A stretch of DNA of 64,000 nt from Lathyrus oleraceus (GCF_024323335.1 NC_066583.1:417148031-417212030); one strand, 5' to 3'; counted from the first letter of the stretch, positions 34,438 through 45,830 are shown. Program-made: numbers and translations. The notes: generated by a model not told the origin, from the sequence alone.

Positions 34438-36267
34438 ATGGACCAAGTACAGAAAGAGTTGGCTGATATGCGTGAAAGGATGGATCAGTTCATGACATTG
34501 AAGACTGGTATGGCAGCAGGCCAAGAAAAGCTGAGGGAATTGGTTGAGCAACCGAGGCCCAATCCAGATTTGGAGATACCAAATGCTGAGGGAAACCCTG
34601 GTAACCCTGGGAACGCTGATAACCCTGTGAACACTGGTAACGCGGGTAACGCGAATGCTGATGGAAACCCGGGTAATGTTGGCAACACAGGGAATGTTGG
34701 AAATGGTATTGGCGGAAGGTACAATGTGAATCAAGGAATTCGGATTAACGGACACCCCAATACTGAAGATTGTCAGTATGATCAATTTTCTTTGCACGAC
34801 GAGGCCCTCGAGACCACTCGCCGTATGGATGAGCTTGCTGAGAAGCTCAAATCTTTGGAGTCTCAAAATTCCTTAGGCTTTGATGTCACAAATCTTGGTC
34901 TGGTTCAGGGAGTAAGGATTCCTCACAAGTTCAAACCCCCTACTTTTGAGAAATACAACGGGGCTTCTTGCCCACGCACTCATCTCCAATCTTATCTGGG
35001 AAGGTTGGGAGCTCACACGGAAGATGAAAAGTTGTGGATGTACTATTTTGAAGACAGTCTAACTGGAGCTTCTCGTGAATGGTATTCTCATTTGTCTCGT
35101 ACTACCATCAAGAGCTGGAAAGACTTGGCAGAGGCTTTTATCAAGCAATATCAATACAACTTGGACATGGCTCCAAATCGGACCTTGTTGCAAGGTATGT
35201 CTCAGACTGCCAAGGAAACCTTTAGAGAGTATGCTCAGCGTTGGAGACAGATTGCTGCGTCCGTCCAACCCCTTATGTCTGAAAGGGAGATGGCGGACAT
35301 GTTCATGAACACTCTTCAAGGCAATTATATTGAGAGATTGGCTGCTTGCCCGTCAATCAGCTTTGCAGAGATAGTAATTGCTGGAGAAAGAATCGAGAGT
35401 CTGTTGAAGATGGGCCGAATTCAAGACAATAGTGCTTCCAAGAAACCGTTTGCTGGTAACGGTCAGCGAAGAAAAGAAGGCGAGACAAGCGTTGTGTATG
35501 CCGACAGAGGCAGGGGTAGAGGACACGCTAATTATTACCAAGATCAAGTGGCCGCAGTCACTATTCCAACACCTGTTCCTCAACCGCAATATCATCCGCA
35601 ACAACAACCCAGGTACAACAATCAAGGAGGTAATCCGGGTCAGCAGAGACACTATCAACAACGTCCAAGGCAAACGGACCGGGTCATCGAGCCAATCCCA
35701 ATGCCTTATTCAGTATTACTTCCCAAGCTGATTGACATGAATCTGGTTACGTTGAGAACTCTGGCCCCACCAATCGATCCCAATAATTTGCCCAGAGGTT
35801 ATGATGTCAACGCCAGATGTGCTTTTCACTCCAACGCACCTGGCCATACTACAGATAATTGCAAGGCTCTCCAATTAAAGGTACAAGATTTGAGAGATGC
35901 CCAGGCTATCAATTTTGCTCCGGTGCCTAATGTTATCCAGAACCCGATGCCGGCTCACGGCGGGCAGGGGATTAATGCTGTCGAAGTGGTTAAAGCTGGT
36001 AATGCCCAAGGCTGGGGCAAATTTGTGGAGCCAGTCATCAAAGAAGACAAGTTTGGATTGGGGTATGCTCCGGGATCTCAGAAGAATGAAACCGGTACTC
36101 TCTCCAGCGGGGGTTTTGTTTCTCCCCACGTCGTCAATGCTGCAGATGAAGACAAGGCTGACAGCGACTGTGACTTAGATAGCTGGATTCGCCCGTGTGT
36201 CCCGGGAGAAAAGCTCGACAATTGGCCGTCTGAAAAAACCGTCTGGGTTACTCTACTGAAAGAGTGA
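34438..36267 (+). CDS. gag: Gag of the derivative, with protease deleted in frame
   Basis: 609 codons from the ATG at 34438 (MDQVQKELADMRERM), uninterrupted. An N-terminal coiled coil is followed by a low-complexity run of Gly/Asn/Pro repeats (about residues 55-95). The gag core comes next (YYFEDSLTGASREWYSH, KDLAEAFIKQYQYNLDMAPN, AKETFREYAQRWRQIA), then a Gln/Pro/Arg-rich RNA-binding-like region and a CAFHSNAPGHTTDNC zinc-knuckle-like motif. Near residue 530 the sequence passes from GINAVEVV straight to GKFVEPVIKEDKFGLGY, the segment that follows protease in Ogre-1, so the protease is absent without a frame break. Likely role: particle protein that packages element RNA. Confidence 0.9.
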   Translation: MDQVQKELADMRERMDQFMTLKTGMAAGQEKLRELVEQPRPNPDLEIPNAEGNPGNPGNADNPVNTGNAGNANADGNPGNVGNTGNVGNGIGGRYNVNQGIRINGHPNTEDCQYDQFSLHDEALETTRRMDELAEKLKSLESQNSLGFDVTNLGLVQGVRIPHKFKPPTFEKYNGASCPRTHLQSYLGRLGAHTEDEKLWMYYFEDSLTGASREWYSHLSRTTIKSWKDLAEAFIKQYQYNLDMAPNRTLLQGMSQTAKETFREYAQRWRQIAASVQPLMSEREMADMFMNTLQGNYIERLAACPSISFAEIVIAGERIESLLKMGRIQDNSASKKPFAGNGQRRKEGETSVVYADRGRGRGHANYYQDQVAAVTIPTPVPQPQYHPQQQPRYNNQGGNPGQQRHYQQRPRQTDRVIEPIPMPYSVLLPKLIDMNLVTLRTLAPPIDPNNLPRGYDVNARCAFHSNAPGHTTDNCKALQLKVQDLRDAQAINFAPVPNVIQNPMPAHGGQGINAVEVVKAGNAQGWGKFVEPVIKEDKFGLGYAPGSQKNETGTLSSGGFVSPHVVNAADEDKADSDCDLDSWIRPCVPGEKLDNWPSEKTVWVTLLKE

Positions 36268-36539
36268 TTTTTATTGTTTTCCTTTAATACATGCATAATA
36301 AAGTCTTACACTTTGCCCAAGGTGTAATGACTCATTTGTAGGGCCATCCATTTAGTTACGTTTCGCAATTATTTTTATCATCAATAAAGGACGGCTTTTG
36401 CAAACAATTTTGTGTTCTCTTTCTTTCAGTTTTTTTCGTTTTTACAAAAAAAATGGCAATGTTTCTTTTTTCGTTTTTCCTTTCTTTCAAAAAAAAATCT
36501 CTCTCATTCTAAGGTAAAGCATGATCCTCCATCATGCAG
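36264..36539 (+). other. Putative intron between gag and the pre-RT exon
   Basis: The acceptor atcatgcag/A at 36539 matches the Ogre-1 acceptor (attatgcag/G). A GTGATT donor at 36264 lies at the gag stop. Splicing would join two bases of a codon to one base and keep the frame, the same phase as in Ogre-1. Length 276. The donor is weaker than the acceptor. Confidence 0.5.
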
Positions 36540-37431
36540 AGCCGACCACTCGAATCTCACTGCTAACGACACTGCTATGGCCAAGTATGACTTCGACAAT
36601 CCTATCTATCAAGCCGAAGAAGGGGCTGAGGAAGTTTGTGAATTGCCTGAAGGGTTAGCCAGATTGTTGAAACAGGAGGACCGAGCTATTACACCTTATC
36701 AGGAGGTGATTGAGACCATCAACGTTGGTACCGAAGACGACAAGAAAGAGATCAAGATCGGGGCCAGTCTACAGGCCGAGAGGAAAGACCGTTGACCATG
36801 TACTTGACTGTGTTAGAAAGGTCAATGGGTTGTGTGCTCGGTCAGCATGACGAGTCAGGTCGAAAAGAGCATGCAATATACTACCTTAGCAAAAGTTTAC
36901 CGACTGTGAACAAAGATACTCATTGCTCGAGAAAACTTGCTGCGCTTTGGCATGGGTTGCTCGCCGACTAAGACAATATATGTTGACTCACACGACTCTA
37001 TTGATATCAAAAATGGATCCAGTCAAGTGTATTTTTGAAAAGCCAGCACTTACCGGAAAGGTTACTAGGCGACAAATGATACCGACAGAGTACGACGTCC
37101 AATACACTTCACAAAAAGCCATCAAGGGAAGTGTCTTGTCAGACTATCTTGCAGAGCAACCGATTGATGATTACCAACCTATGAGGTTTGACTTTCCTGA
37201 TGAGGACATCATGTTTCTCAAATCGAAAGATTGAGAGGAACCACTCCCGGAGGAGGGGCCTGACCCTGAATCCAAATGGGTTATGATGTTTGATGGGGCG
37301 GTCCACGTCAATGGTCGCGGAGTTGGTGTAGTGTTGATCACACCGGAAGGGGGTTCATATGCCATTTGGTGCCAGAATAACTTTTCCCTGCACCAACAAT
37401 GAAGCCGAATACGAAGCTTGTATCCTAAGAC
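36540..37431 (+). pseudogene. Pre-RT and RNase H remnants of the derivative
   Basis: MAKYDFDNPIYQAEEGAEEV to IKIGASLQAERKDR (36577-36792) corresponds to the region just upstream of RT. At about 36789 the sequence jumps, in another frame, to the RT/RNase H connection (CVLGQHDESGRKEHAIYYLS). The RT palm is therefore deleted. RNase H material continues through frame changes (DPVKCIFEKPALTGKV; VMMFDGAVHVNGRG; NNEAEYEACILR). The second deletion starts near 37510. Confidence 0.8.
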
Positions 37432-37806
37432 TTGAGGAAGCCGTCAAAATACATATTAAATCCCTGGATGTATACGGGGACTCAGTTTTGGTCATCAATC
37501 AAACCAACAGGGAAATGGTGCTATGCTGGAACTACGTACCCAGAATTGACGTATCTCGGTCAGAGACGAATGAAGAAAGCATTTGGTCAGAAAGTGCGCT
37601 CTCGGGAGTATCGAGTCGGTGAATTGGTACTCAAAAGATTTCTTCCTCCCAACACAGATCACAGGGGCAAATGGACACCGAACTATGAGGGTCCGTACGT
37701 TGTTAAAAGGATTTTCTATGGCGGAGCTTTGATGCTAACAACCATGGATGGCGAAGGATTCCCGTCCCCTGTCAACTCAGACGCAGTTAAAAAATACTTC
37801 GCATAA
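37432..37806 (+). pseudogene. Integrase C-terminal remnant of the derivative
   Basis: After a junction in RNase H at about 37510-37550 the frame enters MKKAFGQKVRSREYRVGELV and GKWTPNYEGPYVVKR, matching the last part of the Ogre integrase, and ends DAVKKYFA at 37806. The zinc domain and DDE core are missing, so no integration activity is possible. Confidence 0.85.
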
Positions 37807-38510
37807 AATAGACCCACTGGACAGTAAAAAGAATAGTCCAGGCAAAAAAGGGGCATCCCGACGAACCAAAAAAAAGAATAAAGAGGTTCGGGCAAAAATT
37901 AGGGATATAAAAAAAGAGTACACCCGGTGAGTCGAAAACCCAAAAGGGCGGCTCAAGCAAAAATGGGTATCCCGGTGGATTGAAAACCCGAAAAGGGGGC
38001 GATCCAGGCAAAAGTTAGGGAATAAGCGAATGACTGTGATCTGAGTTCATCAGTGTTATATCACCGTTTCATTCAATCCGGCAATCTTCGAAGGTTAAAG
38101 ATCGACTAATCATCCACTTCAGAAAGCAAGATGAGCAGAGCGTCTTGAGGACATACGAGCCATAGCAGAGTCGAAACTCAGTGGGACCCCGTTTCCACAT
38201 TTGCCATTAGGATAGTTCTCTTTTTATAGCGATCACCTCTTTTCAGGGATCAGCTTCCTGATACCCTCGCCTATTCCTGGCACAAATTTTCTCCCCAGTA
38301 AGAGTCGAATAATTCAGTTAAAGAGCCTCTTTATTTTTCATTTATCAGTTTGTTTGCAAAAATGTCCGAATTTTTGATAAAACATATTGCATATGAACAT
38401 AATGGTGGCTTTTGTAGATGATTTGCACAGGAAAACATTTAAAATTGCTTTGAATGTGCTTAATCCCGAACGGTGAATTCAAACCGAGTAATTCCCCCGA
38501 GGCATACGTG
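37807..38510 (+). other. Post-pol region of the derivative, with the 48-bp repeat
   Basis: Non-coding. The CCC-loop-GGG repeat pair lies at 37939-37948 and 37987-37997 with the same 48-bp spacing as in both Ogre copies; the loop is AAAA or GAAAA here. The SIRE target duplication TATTT is at 38511-38515. Confidence 0.75.
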
Positions 38511-38718
38511 TATTTTGTGAGAGAATTCTTTACCTTGAATTAATTTTTAATGATAGCAAATTGTGTGATCATCATCCAAATGTTGGTTGTGCATTGCATT
38601 ACATGATACATGTGTGTTTTATTATGTTTTTCATCCCACTCTATTGTTGCATAACTGTACATATAAAATTACATTGATACTTACCTTTAAATAACAATTA
38701 AAATGCATCTTATGTCAG

Positions 38719-39060
38719 TATGCATCGATACATAAAGCCTCTGCATCGATACATACAGCAGGTGATAAATCACAAAACCTTTCTGTTCAGTATGCATCGA
38801 TGCATACGAGTCATGCATCAATACATGGAAGACAAAATACTCTATGCATCGATACACACGATCCCTGCATCGATACATGACCAATTGAAACAGCCTGTGT
38901 ATCAATACATGCGCATTAGGCATCGATACATACTAGTGTAATAATCACATGCATCGATACACACGACTTTTGCATCGATACATGAATAATCAATTTCACC
39001 AAAAATACACATATCCTACAGTATGCATCGATGCACATTATTATGTATCAATACATAAAG
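38719..39060. repeat. TGCATCGATACAT motif array in SIRE U3
   Basis: Twelve copies of a 12-14 bp near-palindrome centred on ATCGAT (or ATCAAT), for example TGCATCGATACAT and ATGCATCGATGCAT, spaced about 20-50 bp. The array ends about 40 bp upstream of the TATA box. The 3' LTR copy is at about 47929-48271. Confidence 0.93.
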
Positions 39061-39095
39061 TTGTTTTGTGGTATAACAGCAACTGTTTTGCAGCA

Positions 39096-39103
39096 TATAA
39101 AAG
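39096..39103 (+). promoter_or_regulatory. TATA box of the SIRE LTR
   Basis: GCATATAAAAGACAGG is a strong plant TATA context directly downstream of the ATCGAT array. The 3' LTR copy is at 48307-48314. Confidence 0.8.
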
Positions 39104-40206
39104 ACAGGTTACAACAGCAGTGCAAAAACACGAATTCATTGAGGGAAAACAATTGAACACAGATCAAAAGCAGTGTTGGAGCAATTGTTTTGTGAGCAAT
39201 TAGAAACCTGAAAGAGACTTCATCTTCTTCATCTTCTCAATCACTTTTCTTCAAGAACATTTACACATAACCATTCTTGTTCTTTGGATTAAAGAAGCAT
39301 CGAGATAACGTTCAGTGGTACGATCAAGGATCTAGCTGTGGTTTGCAGTGGAACGATCGAGGATCTAGCTGAGTCGAAGATTGAAGGGGGTTTCTAGGAA
39401 AAACCTACTGGTTTGTCCTTCAAGAACTGGAGTGTTCTTGAGGGTTTGGGAGTCACATTTGCAGAACATATTCAGCCGCAGCGTTGCGTTTGGAGATCGG
39501 GGGATTTCGCAAGCAGGTCGTGGAACCGGTGAATTGTTTGCAACTTTGTGCAGGAAAATCTTGATCGTGCTCAGATCAAGTGAAGGTTTATACAAGAAGA
39601 GGTTCTTAGAGTTTAGAATTCTGTCTTTGTACCATAACCTTGTATCAACGGATTCGGCAATAATTGATAATCAAAGTTCTCAATTTCATTTGAAATTGAG
39701 AGGGAGACGTACCCACACGCGAGGACGACGTGGGGAACTTCCTTACCAAATCTCTGCGTATCGTACTCTTACCTTACTCCTCTTTACGTTTTTCAAACTG
39801 TTTTAGCTATTTCAGTTAGTGTGTGGTGATTGTTTCTTTTTCAAGACAGCAGTGGCAAGAAAACTTTAATCAAACTCCATTGCTGTTTATCATTGATCAC
39901 ATACACACCAACTGTTTGATAAAACGGTTAGCTAGATTTTATTCATTGGAAATAGACTTTAATGATAAGTGCATTCAATTAGTTAAAATTCTGGTGTGAA
40001 TTGTTTCTGTCATTCTCATTAAAATCCAGCAATTAAACTTGTGTGTCCGGCTTTCTAGTAGCGGTTCAGAATAGACGGAAGTCGATTCGGGACTGATTTT
40101 TCCGCCAAATTTGAAAACTCTGATAAAATTTCAAATCCGTTAAATTTAAAAGAGGTGATCTATTCACCCCCCCCCCTCTTGATCACTAGCCACACCGTCT
40201 AACAAG

Positions 40207-40218
40207 TGGTATCAGAGC
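40207..40218 (+). other. SIRE primer-binding site (initiator tRNA-Met)
   Basis: TGGTATCAGAGC starts two bases after the 5' LTR. Confidence 0.95.
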
Positions 40219-40255
40219 GCCGGTTCGCTGGTGCTCTGTGGCTGCCTGTAACAGT

Positions 40256-42034
40256 ATGGATTCTGAACCAAAGGGGGCGTATAATAGAGCGCCTATTTTC
40301 AACGGTGAAAATTATGGCTACTGGAAAGACTGCATGCGAGTTCATATAAATTCTGTGGATAGGTTGGTATGGGCTGCCATTGAAAACGGTCCGTTTCAAA
40401 TCACTATGACAAATGCGGCTGGCGCCATAGTACCTAAACCAGAAGATGATTGGAATGAGAAAGATGAGAAAAAGTGGTCGTGCGATTGGAGAGCTCGTAA
40501 CATGTTAATTTCAGCACTTGGTGTTGATGAGTATTATCGAGTATCCCATTGCACAACAGCTAAAGAAATGTGGGACGCTTTAGAAGTTGCCCATGAGGGT
40601 ACTACTGAAGTAAAACAGTCCCGCATTAACACACTCAATCAAGAGTTTGAGCTCTTTCGCATGAAACAAGGAGAATCCATCTCCGACATGCAAAAGAGAT
40701 TCACTCATCTAACTAACCGATTGAATACTCTTGGAAAACCTATTTCCAATGAAATTGCTACTAATAAAATTCTCAGGTGTCTTAGCAGGGAGTGGCAACC
40801 TAAAGTTACAGCAATCAAGGAAGCCAACGATCTTACAAGACTCACGATTACAACTCTGTTTGGAAAGCTGGAAGAACATCAGCAAGCTTTGGAAAGTCTT
40901 GAAAAATATGAGAATAAAAGTAAGAAGGAAAAGGAGAAGAAAAGAGACAAAGAGGGAGAGAAGAAGCCAATAGCTCTTGTGGCTTCTAGCTCTAAGTCCT
41001 CACGAAAAGAGCAAAGCGACAATGATTCAAGTAGTGACAAAGACTTGGATGATGAGGAAATGGGACTGTTTGTAAGAAGATACAATAGATTCATTCGAAA
41101 GAATGGAGTCAAGCATTCCGACAAAAATCTCATGAAGTTTCGAAAACAATCTACAAATTCGAAACAAGAAGAGAACAAGAAGAGTAGAGGAAGAGGATCC
41201 TGTTTTAATTGTGGTAAATCCGGACACTATAAAACGGACTGCCCTATGAAGTATAAGGATCAAAGAAAAGATTCGCCAAAAGGGTACAGCAAACAAAGAA
41301 GAGCGTATATTGCATGGGAAAGTGATAGTGATTCATCAAGCACACAAAGCTCAAGTGATGATGATGAAGCTGCAAATCTGTGCCTTATGGCTCACACAAA
41401 AAATCTGTCCTACCACAAGAAGAAAAACAATGACAAAAAGGTAAAACAAGCCTATTACGATAATTTCTCCTCTATGTCTTTTTCAGAACTAAAAATAGCT
41501 TTTGAAAAACTGCATAACGAAGCTGTAGATGCTTTTAAAAGACTATCTTCCGACAAACATATTTTCTCTTTTTTGGAAGGTAAAGTAAACAAAGCTGAAA
41601 TTGATTTAGAAGCATTGAAAACTAGTATTGCAGAAAATTCAAAAACTATTGACATTGACGGATGTAGTAGAGTTAGGTATTGTGACGCTTGTTATATTTG
41701 GCAAAAAGAGGTAAACACTCTTAAGGTCAAATTAGAGAAAGCGCTACAACCTAAAGTTACTTATGCCGTTGACCCCAAGTTGTTTAAGAAGTCATTGAAT
41801 CCTCCATATGCAAAATATTCTTTTATTCTAAAGGATTCAATGAACAAGAAACAACAAACACATCATCATGGTTTATGTCATTATTGTTGCCATGCTGGCC
41901 ATACCATTGAAAAATGCAAATTTAGGAGATTTCTTGTCCCTAAAGGCATTTACCAATGGAAGCCAAAAGGCAACCATGTTAGCACTTACCCACTTGGACC
42001 CAATGAAAATTGGGTACCAACTTCTCTCTTTTGA
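40256..42034 (+). CDS. gag: SIRE gag
   Basis: 592 residues from the first ATG (MDSEPKGAYNRAPIFNGENY). The open frame extends upstream only through a GTG. It has the copia gag core (AKEMWDALEVAHEGTTEVKQ, FRMKQGESISDMQKRFTHL), a Lys/Glu/Ser-rich charged stretch, the CCHC knuckle CFNCGKSGHYKTDC and, near the C-terminus, a second cysteine/histidine cluster CHYCCHAGHTIEKC. It forms the particle and binds RNA. It ends at TGA 42032-42034. Pol is in the -1 frame relative to gag and opens only after a TAG at 42040-42042, so simple stop read-through would not reach pol. Confidence 0.93.
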   Translation: MDSEPKGAYNRAPIFNGENYGYWKDCMRVHINSVDRLVWAAIENGPFQITMTNAAGAIVPKPEDDWNEKDEKKWSCDWRARNMLISALGVDEYYRVSHCTTAKEMWDALEVAHEGTTEVKQSRINTLNQEFELFRMKQGESISDMQKRFTHLTNRLNTLGKPISNEIATNKILRCLSREWQPKVTAIKEANDLTRLTITTLFGKLEEHQQALESLEKYENKSKKEKEKKRDKEGEKKPIALVASSSKSSRKEQSDNDSSSDKDLDDEEMGLFVRRYNRFIRKNGVKHSDKNLMKFRKQSTNSKQEENKKSRGRGSCFNCGKSGHYKTDCPMKYKDQRKDSPKGYSKQRRAYIAWESDSDSSSTQSSSDDDEAANLCLMAHTKNLSYHKKKNNDKKVKQAYYDNFSSMSFSELKIAFEKLHNEAVDAFKRLSSDKHIFSFLEGKVNKAEIDLEALKTSIAENSKTIDIDGCSRVRYCDACYIWQKEVNTLKVKLEKALQPKVTYAVDPKLFKKSLNPPYAKYSFILKDSMNKKQQTHHHGLCHYCCHAGHTIEKCKFRRFLVPKGIYQWKPKGNHVSTYPLGPNENWVPTSLF

Positions 42035-42042
42035 TGTTGTAG

Positions 42043-45000
42043 GATGAGTGCCTTGCCTCCGCAGATAGAAGGTGGTTTCTTGACAGCGGCTGCTCAAGGC
42101 ACATGACCGGTGACATATCGCTCTTTATAGACTTCAAGGCAAAGAAGAAAGGATATGTCACTTATGGAGACAACAACAAAGGAGCTATACTCGGCAAAGG
42201 TAGTGTAGGTAATCCCTCCACCACTACTATTTCAAATGTCCATTTAGTTGAGGGACTTAAACACAATTTGTTAAGCATAAGTCAACTATGCGACATGGGC
42301 TATAAAGTGTCGTTTACAAAAACTTGCTGCATAATTGAACATGTTGAACAAAACATTGTGTTTAAGGGTGTAAGAGTAAACAACATCTATATGCTTGACT
42401 TGTTTGATGTACCTTTAACAAATACTAAATGTCTAGTCACCTTGAATGATGATTCTTGGCTTTGGCATAGACGTTTAGCGCATGTTAACTTTGATTTGCT
42501 AAATAAGGTTGTATCTAAGGATCTAGTAGTCGGTCTACCAAAAATAAAATTTTCAAAAGACCACCTATGCGACGCGTGCCAAATGGGAAAGCAAACAAGG
42601 GTGTCCTTTAAATCTAAAAATGTAATTTCAACTTCACGACCTCTTGAGCTTCTCCATATGGACCTCTTTGGACCTTCTAGGACAAAGAGCCTAGGTGGAA
42701 ACTACTATGGCTTTGTAATAGTTGATGACTACTCTAGATTCACTTGGACTATATTCCTTCATAGCAAAGATGAAACTTTTTCTGCTTTTAAAAATTTTGC
42801 AAATCTGTCCCAAAAAAAGATGAATTCCAAAATAGTTACAATTTGTAGCGATCATGGTGGTGAGTTTCAAAATTACCACTTTGAGAAGTTTTGTGACAAG
42901 TATGGTATTGAGCATAACTTTTCAGCCCCTCGCACTGCACAACAAAATGGGGTTGTGGAGCGTAAAAATCGTGTTTTAGAGGAGTTGGCAAGAACAATGC
43001 TCAATGAGGGTGGATTACCAAAATACTTTTGGGTTGATACTGTCAGCACGGCCTGTTATGTTCTAAACAGAATCTCAATTCGCCCTATTTTAAACAAAAC
43101 TCCTTATGAACTTTTGAAAGGAAGAAAACCAAACTTGTCACATCTTCACGTATTCGGTTGTAAATGTTTTGTTTTGAATAACGGTAAGGAAAACATTGGG
43201 AAGTTTGATGCAAAAGCGGATGAAGGTATCTTTCTTGGTTACTCATTGTCAAGTAAAGCATATAGAGTGTATAATAAGCGTTTACTTACTGTTAAAGAAT
43301 CTGTTCATGTTTCTTTTGATGAGTCTTATCCGAAAAATGTCGGAAAAGGTATTTCTTTTGATGACGCAGGTGTATCTACAGAAGACATACTCAAGGAAGC
43401 TGTTGAGGAAACTGATCAAGCCAAACCAGCTGCCCATGAGAAGGAGGAAGATACTAGTCATGAAGAAATTGAGGAAGAAAAGACAGCTGAAGCGAATGAT
43501 CTTCCAACAGCTTGGAGATCCTCAAAAGACCATCCCATTGACAACATCTTGGGAGACATTTCAAAGGGAGTATTGACTCGTTCTAAGATAAGTAATTTTT
43601 GTTCTCACTTCGCGTTTGTTTCACAAGTAGAACCTAAGAATGCCAACGAAGCCTTGATTGATGAATTTTGGCTAATGGCCATGCAAGAAGAGCTTAATCA
43701 ATTTAAAAGAAATGACGTTTGGGAACTTGTCCCTCGTCCGCGAGATCATCATATCATAGGCACTAAGTGGGTTTTTAGGAACAAGCTTGATGAAAACGGA
43801 GTGATTACTAGGAACAAGGCACGTTTAGTAGCACAAGGGTATAACCAAGAGGAGGGCATAGACTATGAGGAAACTTATGCTCCAGTTGCTCGCCTTGAAG
43901 CTATACGTCTTTTGCTTGCCTATGCGTGTTCTAAGGATTTTAAGCTTTACCAAATGGACGTAAAGAGTGCCTTTCTTAATGGTGTCATAAATGAAGAAGT
44001 ATATGTTTCACAACCTCCCGGTTTTGAAAATGCTGAAAATCCAGATCATGTTTACAAATTAAAACGAGCTTTGTATGGTCTTAAACAAGCCCCTCGGGTT
44101 TGGTATGAAAGGCTTAGCAAATTCCTAATTGATCATGGATATTCAAGAGGTAAAGTGGACAATACACTCTTTATTAAACACAAAGGGAAGCACATTCTTT
44201 TAGTTCAAGTTTATGTCGACGATATCATATTTGGTTCAACTAACATACACTTGGTCGAAGAATTTTCTAAGGTTATGCAGGGTGAATTTGAGATGAGTCT
44301 AATGGGGGAGCTGAACTACTTCCTAGGACTGCAAATAAAGCAACTTGATGAGGGTACAGCAGTATGTCAAACAAAATACTGCAGAGAACTACTCAAGCGC
44401 TTTGGAATGAATGACTCAAAATCGATTGACACCCCAATGCCTACCAACGGAAATCTAGACAAGGATGAGCATGGTAAGTGTGTAGATGTCAAAAGGTTCA
44501 GAGGTATGATTGGATCTCTCTTGTATCTTTCTGCTTCTAGACCTGACATCATGTTTAGTGTTTGTATGTGTGCATGCTATCAATCAAATCCTAAGGAATC
44601 GCACCTTAAAACGGTAAAGCGCATATTTAGATACCTTCACGGAACACCTAAATATGGGCTTTGGTATTCCAAAGGAAGTGATTGTAGCTTAGTAGGGTAC
44701 TCCGATTCTGATTTTGCTGGCTGCAAATCAGATAGGAAGAGCACAAGTGGTACATGTCACCTGTTTTCAAACTCCTTGGTCAGTTGGCATAGCAAAAAGC
44801 AAGTTTCTGTGGCTTTGTCAACTGCAGAGGCAGAATACGTTGCAGCCGGTAGTTGTTGCGCTCAGATTTTATGGCTGAAGCAGCAACTACAAGACTTCAA
44901 CATTCAACTCAAACGTATTCCTATCAAATGTGACAACACTAGTGCCATAAACCTTACTAAAAACCCTGTTTTACACTCACGCACTAAACACATAGAGATT

Positions 45001-45168
45001 AGACATCATTTCCTTCGTGACCATGTTGAAAAAGAAGACGTTGTCTTTGAGCACGTTGATTCCAAAAATCAGCTCGCTGATATTTTCACTAAACCATTGG
45101 CAACGGAACCTTTCTTCAACATTCGTCGCGAATTGGGAATCTTAGATCTTTCTCAATTGATGTCATAA
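42043..45168 (+). CDS. pol: SIRE pol: protease, integrase, RT, RNase H
   Basis: Open from 42043 ([20 protein letters not shown]) to 45168; the first ATG is at 42103, after the protease active site. The protease D-S-G is at 42082-42090. The integrase has the zinc domain ([19 protein letters not shown]) and catalytic D (HMDLFGP), D (CSDHGGEF) and E (GVVERKNR). RT has [20 protein letters not shown] and YVDDIIFGS. RNase H has [13 protein letters not shown]. No stop or frameshift is seen over about 1040 codons, so this is the best-preserved pol in the window. How it is translated after gag is unclear. Confidence 0.95.
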   Translation, partial: DECLASADRRWFLDSGCSRHMTGDISLFIDFKAKKKGYVTYGDNNKGAILGKGSVGNPSTTTISNVHLVEGLKHNLLSISQLCDMGYKVSFTKTCCIIEHVEQNIVFKGVRVNNIYMLDLFDVPLTNTKCLVTLNDDSWLWHRRLAHVNFDLLNKVVSKDLVVGLPKIKFSKDHLCDACQMGKQTRVSFKSKNVISTSRPLELLHMDLFGPSRTKSLGGNYYGFVIVDDYSRFTWTIFLHSKDETFSAFKNFANLSQKKMNSKIVTICSDHGGEFQNYHFEKFCDKYGIEHNFSAPRTAQQNGVVERKNRVLEELARTMLNEGGLPKYFWVDTVSTACYVLNRISIRPILNKTPYELLKGRKPNLSHLHVFGCKCFVLNNGKENIGKFDAKADEGIFLGYSLSSKAYRVYNKRLLTVKESVHVSFDESYPKNVGKGISFDDAGVSTEDILKEAVEETDQAKPAAHEKEEDTSHEEIEEEKTAEANDLPTAWRSSKDHPIDNILGDISKGVLTRSKISNFCSHFAFVSQVEPKNANEALIDEFWLMAMQEELNQFKRNDVWELVPRPRDHHIIGTKWVFRNKLDENGVITRNKARLVAQGYNQEEGIDYEETYAPVARLEAIRLLLAYACSKDFKLYQMDVKSAFLNGVINEEVYVSQPPGFENAENPDHVYKLKRALYGLKQAPRVWYERLSKFLIDHGYSRGKVDNTLFIKHKGKHILLVQVYVDDIIFGSTNIHLVEEFSKVMQGEFEMSLMGELNYFLGLQIKQLDEGTAVCQTKYCRELLKRFGMNDSKSIDTPMPTNGNLDKDEHGKCVDVKRFRGMIGSLLYLSASRPDIMFSVCMCACYQSNPKESHLKTVKRIFRYLHGTPKYGLWYSKGSDCSLVGYSDSDFAGCKSDRKSTSGTCHLFSNSLVSWHSKKQVSVALSTAEAEYVAAGSCCAQILWLKQQLQDFNIQLKRIPIKCDNTSAINLTKNPVLHSRTKHIEIRHHFLRDHVEKEDVVFEHVDSKNQLADIFTKPLATEPFFNIRRELGILDLSQLMS

Positions 45169-45830
45169 GCATGTTATCTCTTAATTATATTATGCCTCAC
45201 CATGGTTGATAAGAGCTGTTTTAGATGTCAATTATCCATCACACGAGTTCTCCAACAGAGGTAATATCAATCCTTTCTACAATTTTCTTATTGCTAAGTG
45301 ATTGTGTATGTTACATCAAATGTTCTTACTCTAGTTGATATAAAATTTGATTGCATATACTCCTGTCCATATTGTGTGCATATTAACAATCTGACTTCTG
45401 AATCTCTCTTGAGCATAATCATCATGACATAGTGCATAATGCATATTCATACTGCATTAAAATTCATTAAAAGCTAGTTCAGCATCAGTATGCATCGACA
45501 CCAACGAAGCATGCATCGACCCAAACACTCTAAAATTCAAATTTTTGAAAAACTGCTTCAGGATGCATCGATGCATCCATCGCATGTATCGATACACATG
45601 CCCATTGTGAATATTTGGCATCGACTCATGACCTTCTGCATCGATACATACTGATGCTATCTGAATTAAATGCAATTTCTTTCTCTCTCATGCATCGACA
45701 CATCAGCCAATCATATCACTTCATATCTCATTACTTCATCTCATCTGCCCTCAAAAACCCCAAAACCAGTGGCTAACCCTAATCCTCCTCATCTTCACTC
45801 TCTCTCTAAAACCCTAAATCTCACATCACC
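45169..45830 (+). other. SIRE pol-ORF3 spacer with a second ATCGA motif array
   Basis: Non-coding. Between 45487 and 45710 there are about seven copies of the same TGCATCGA-type word found in the LTR U3 (some as ATCGAC). A CT-rich stretch leads to the ORF3 ATG at 45831. No clear TATA box is visible. Confidence 0.75.

Larger units (their letters stand above)
38516..40204 (+). repeat. 5' LTR of the SIRE element
   Basis: Contains a dozen CATCGAT-type palindromes in U3 (38719-39060), a TATAAAAG box (39096-39103) and a C run just before the end. The 141-codon frame at 39381 is duplicated in the 3' LTR but shows no protein family features. Confidence 0.97.

Noticed and set aside
39381..39806. 141-codon ORF inside the SIRE LTR, conserved in both LTRs (also 48592-49017)
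   Set aside because: Identity simply reflects LTR duplication. No domain, biased composition or initiation context supports a protein, and the region overlaps the LTR transcribed leader.
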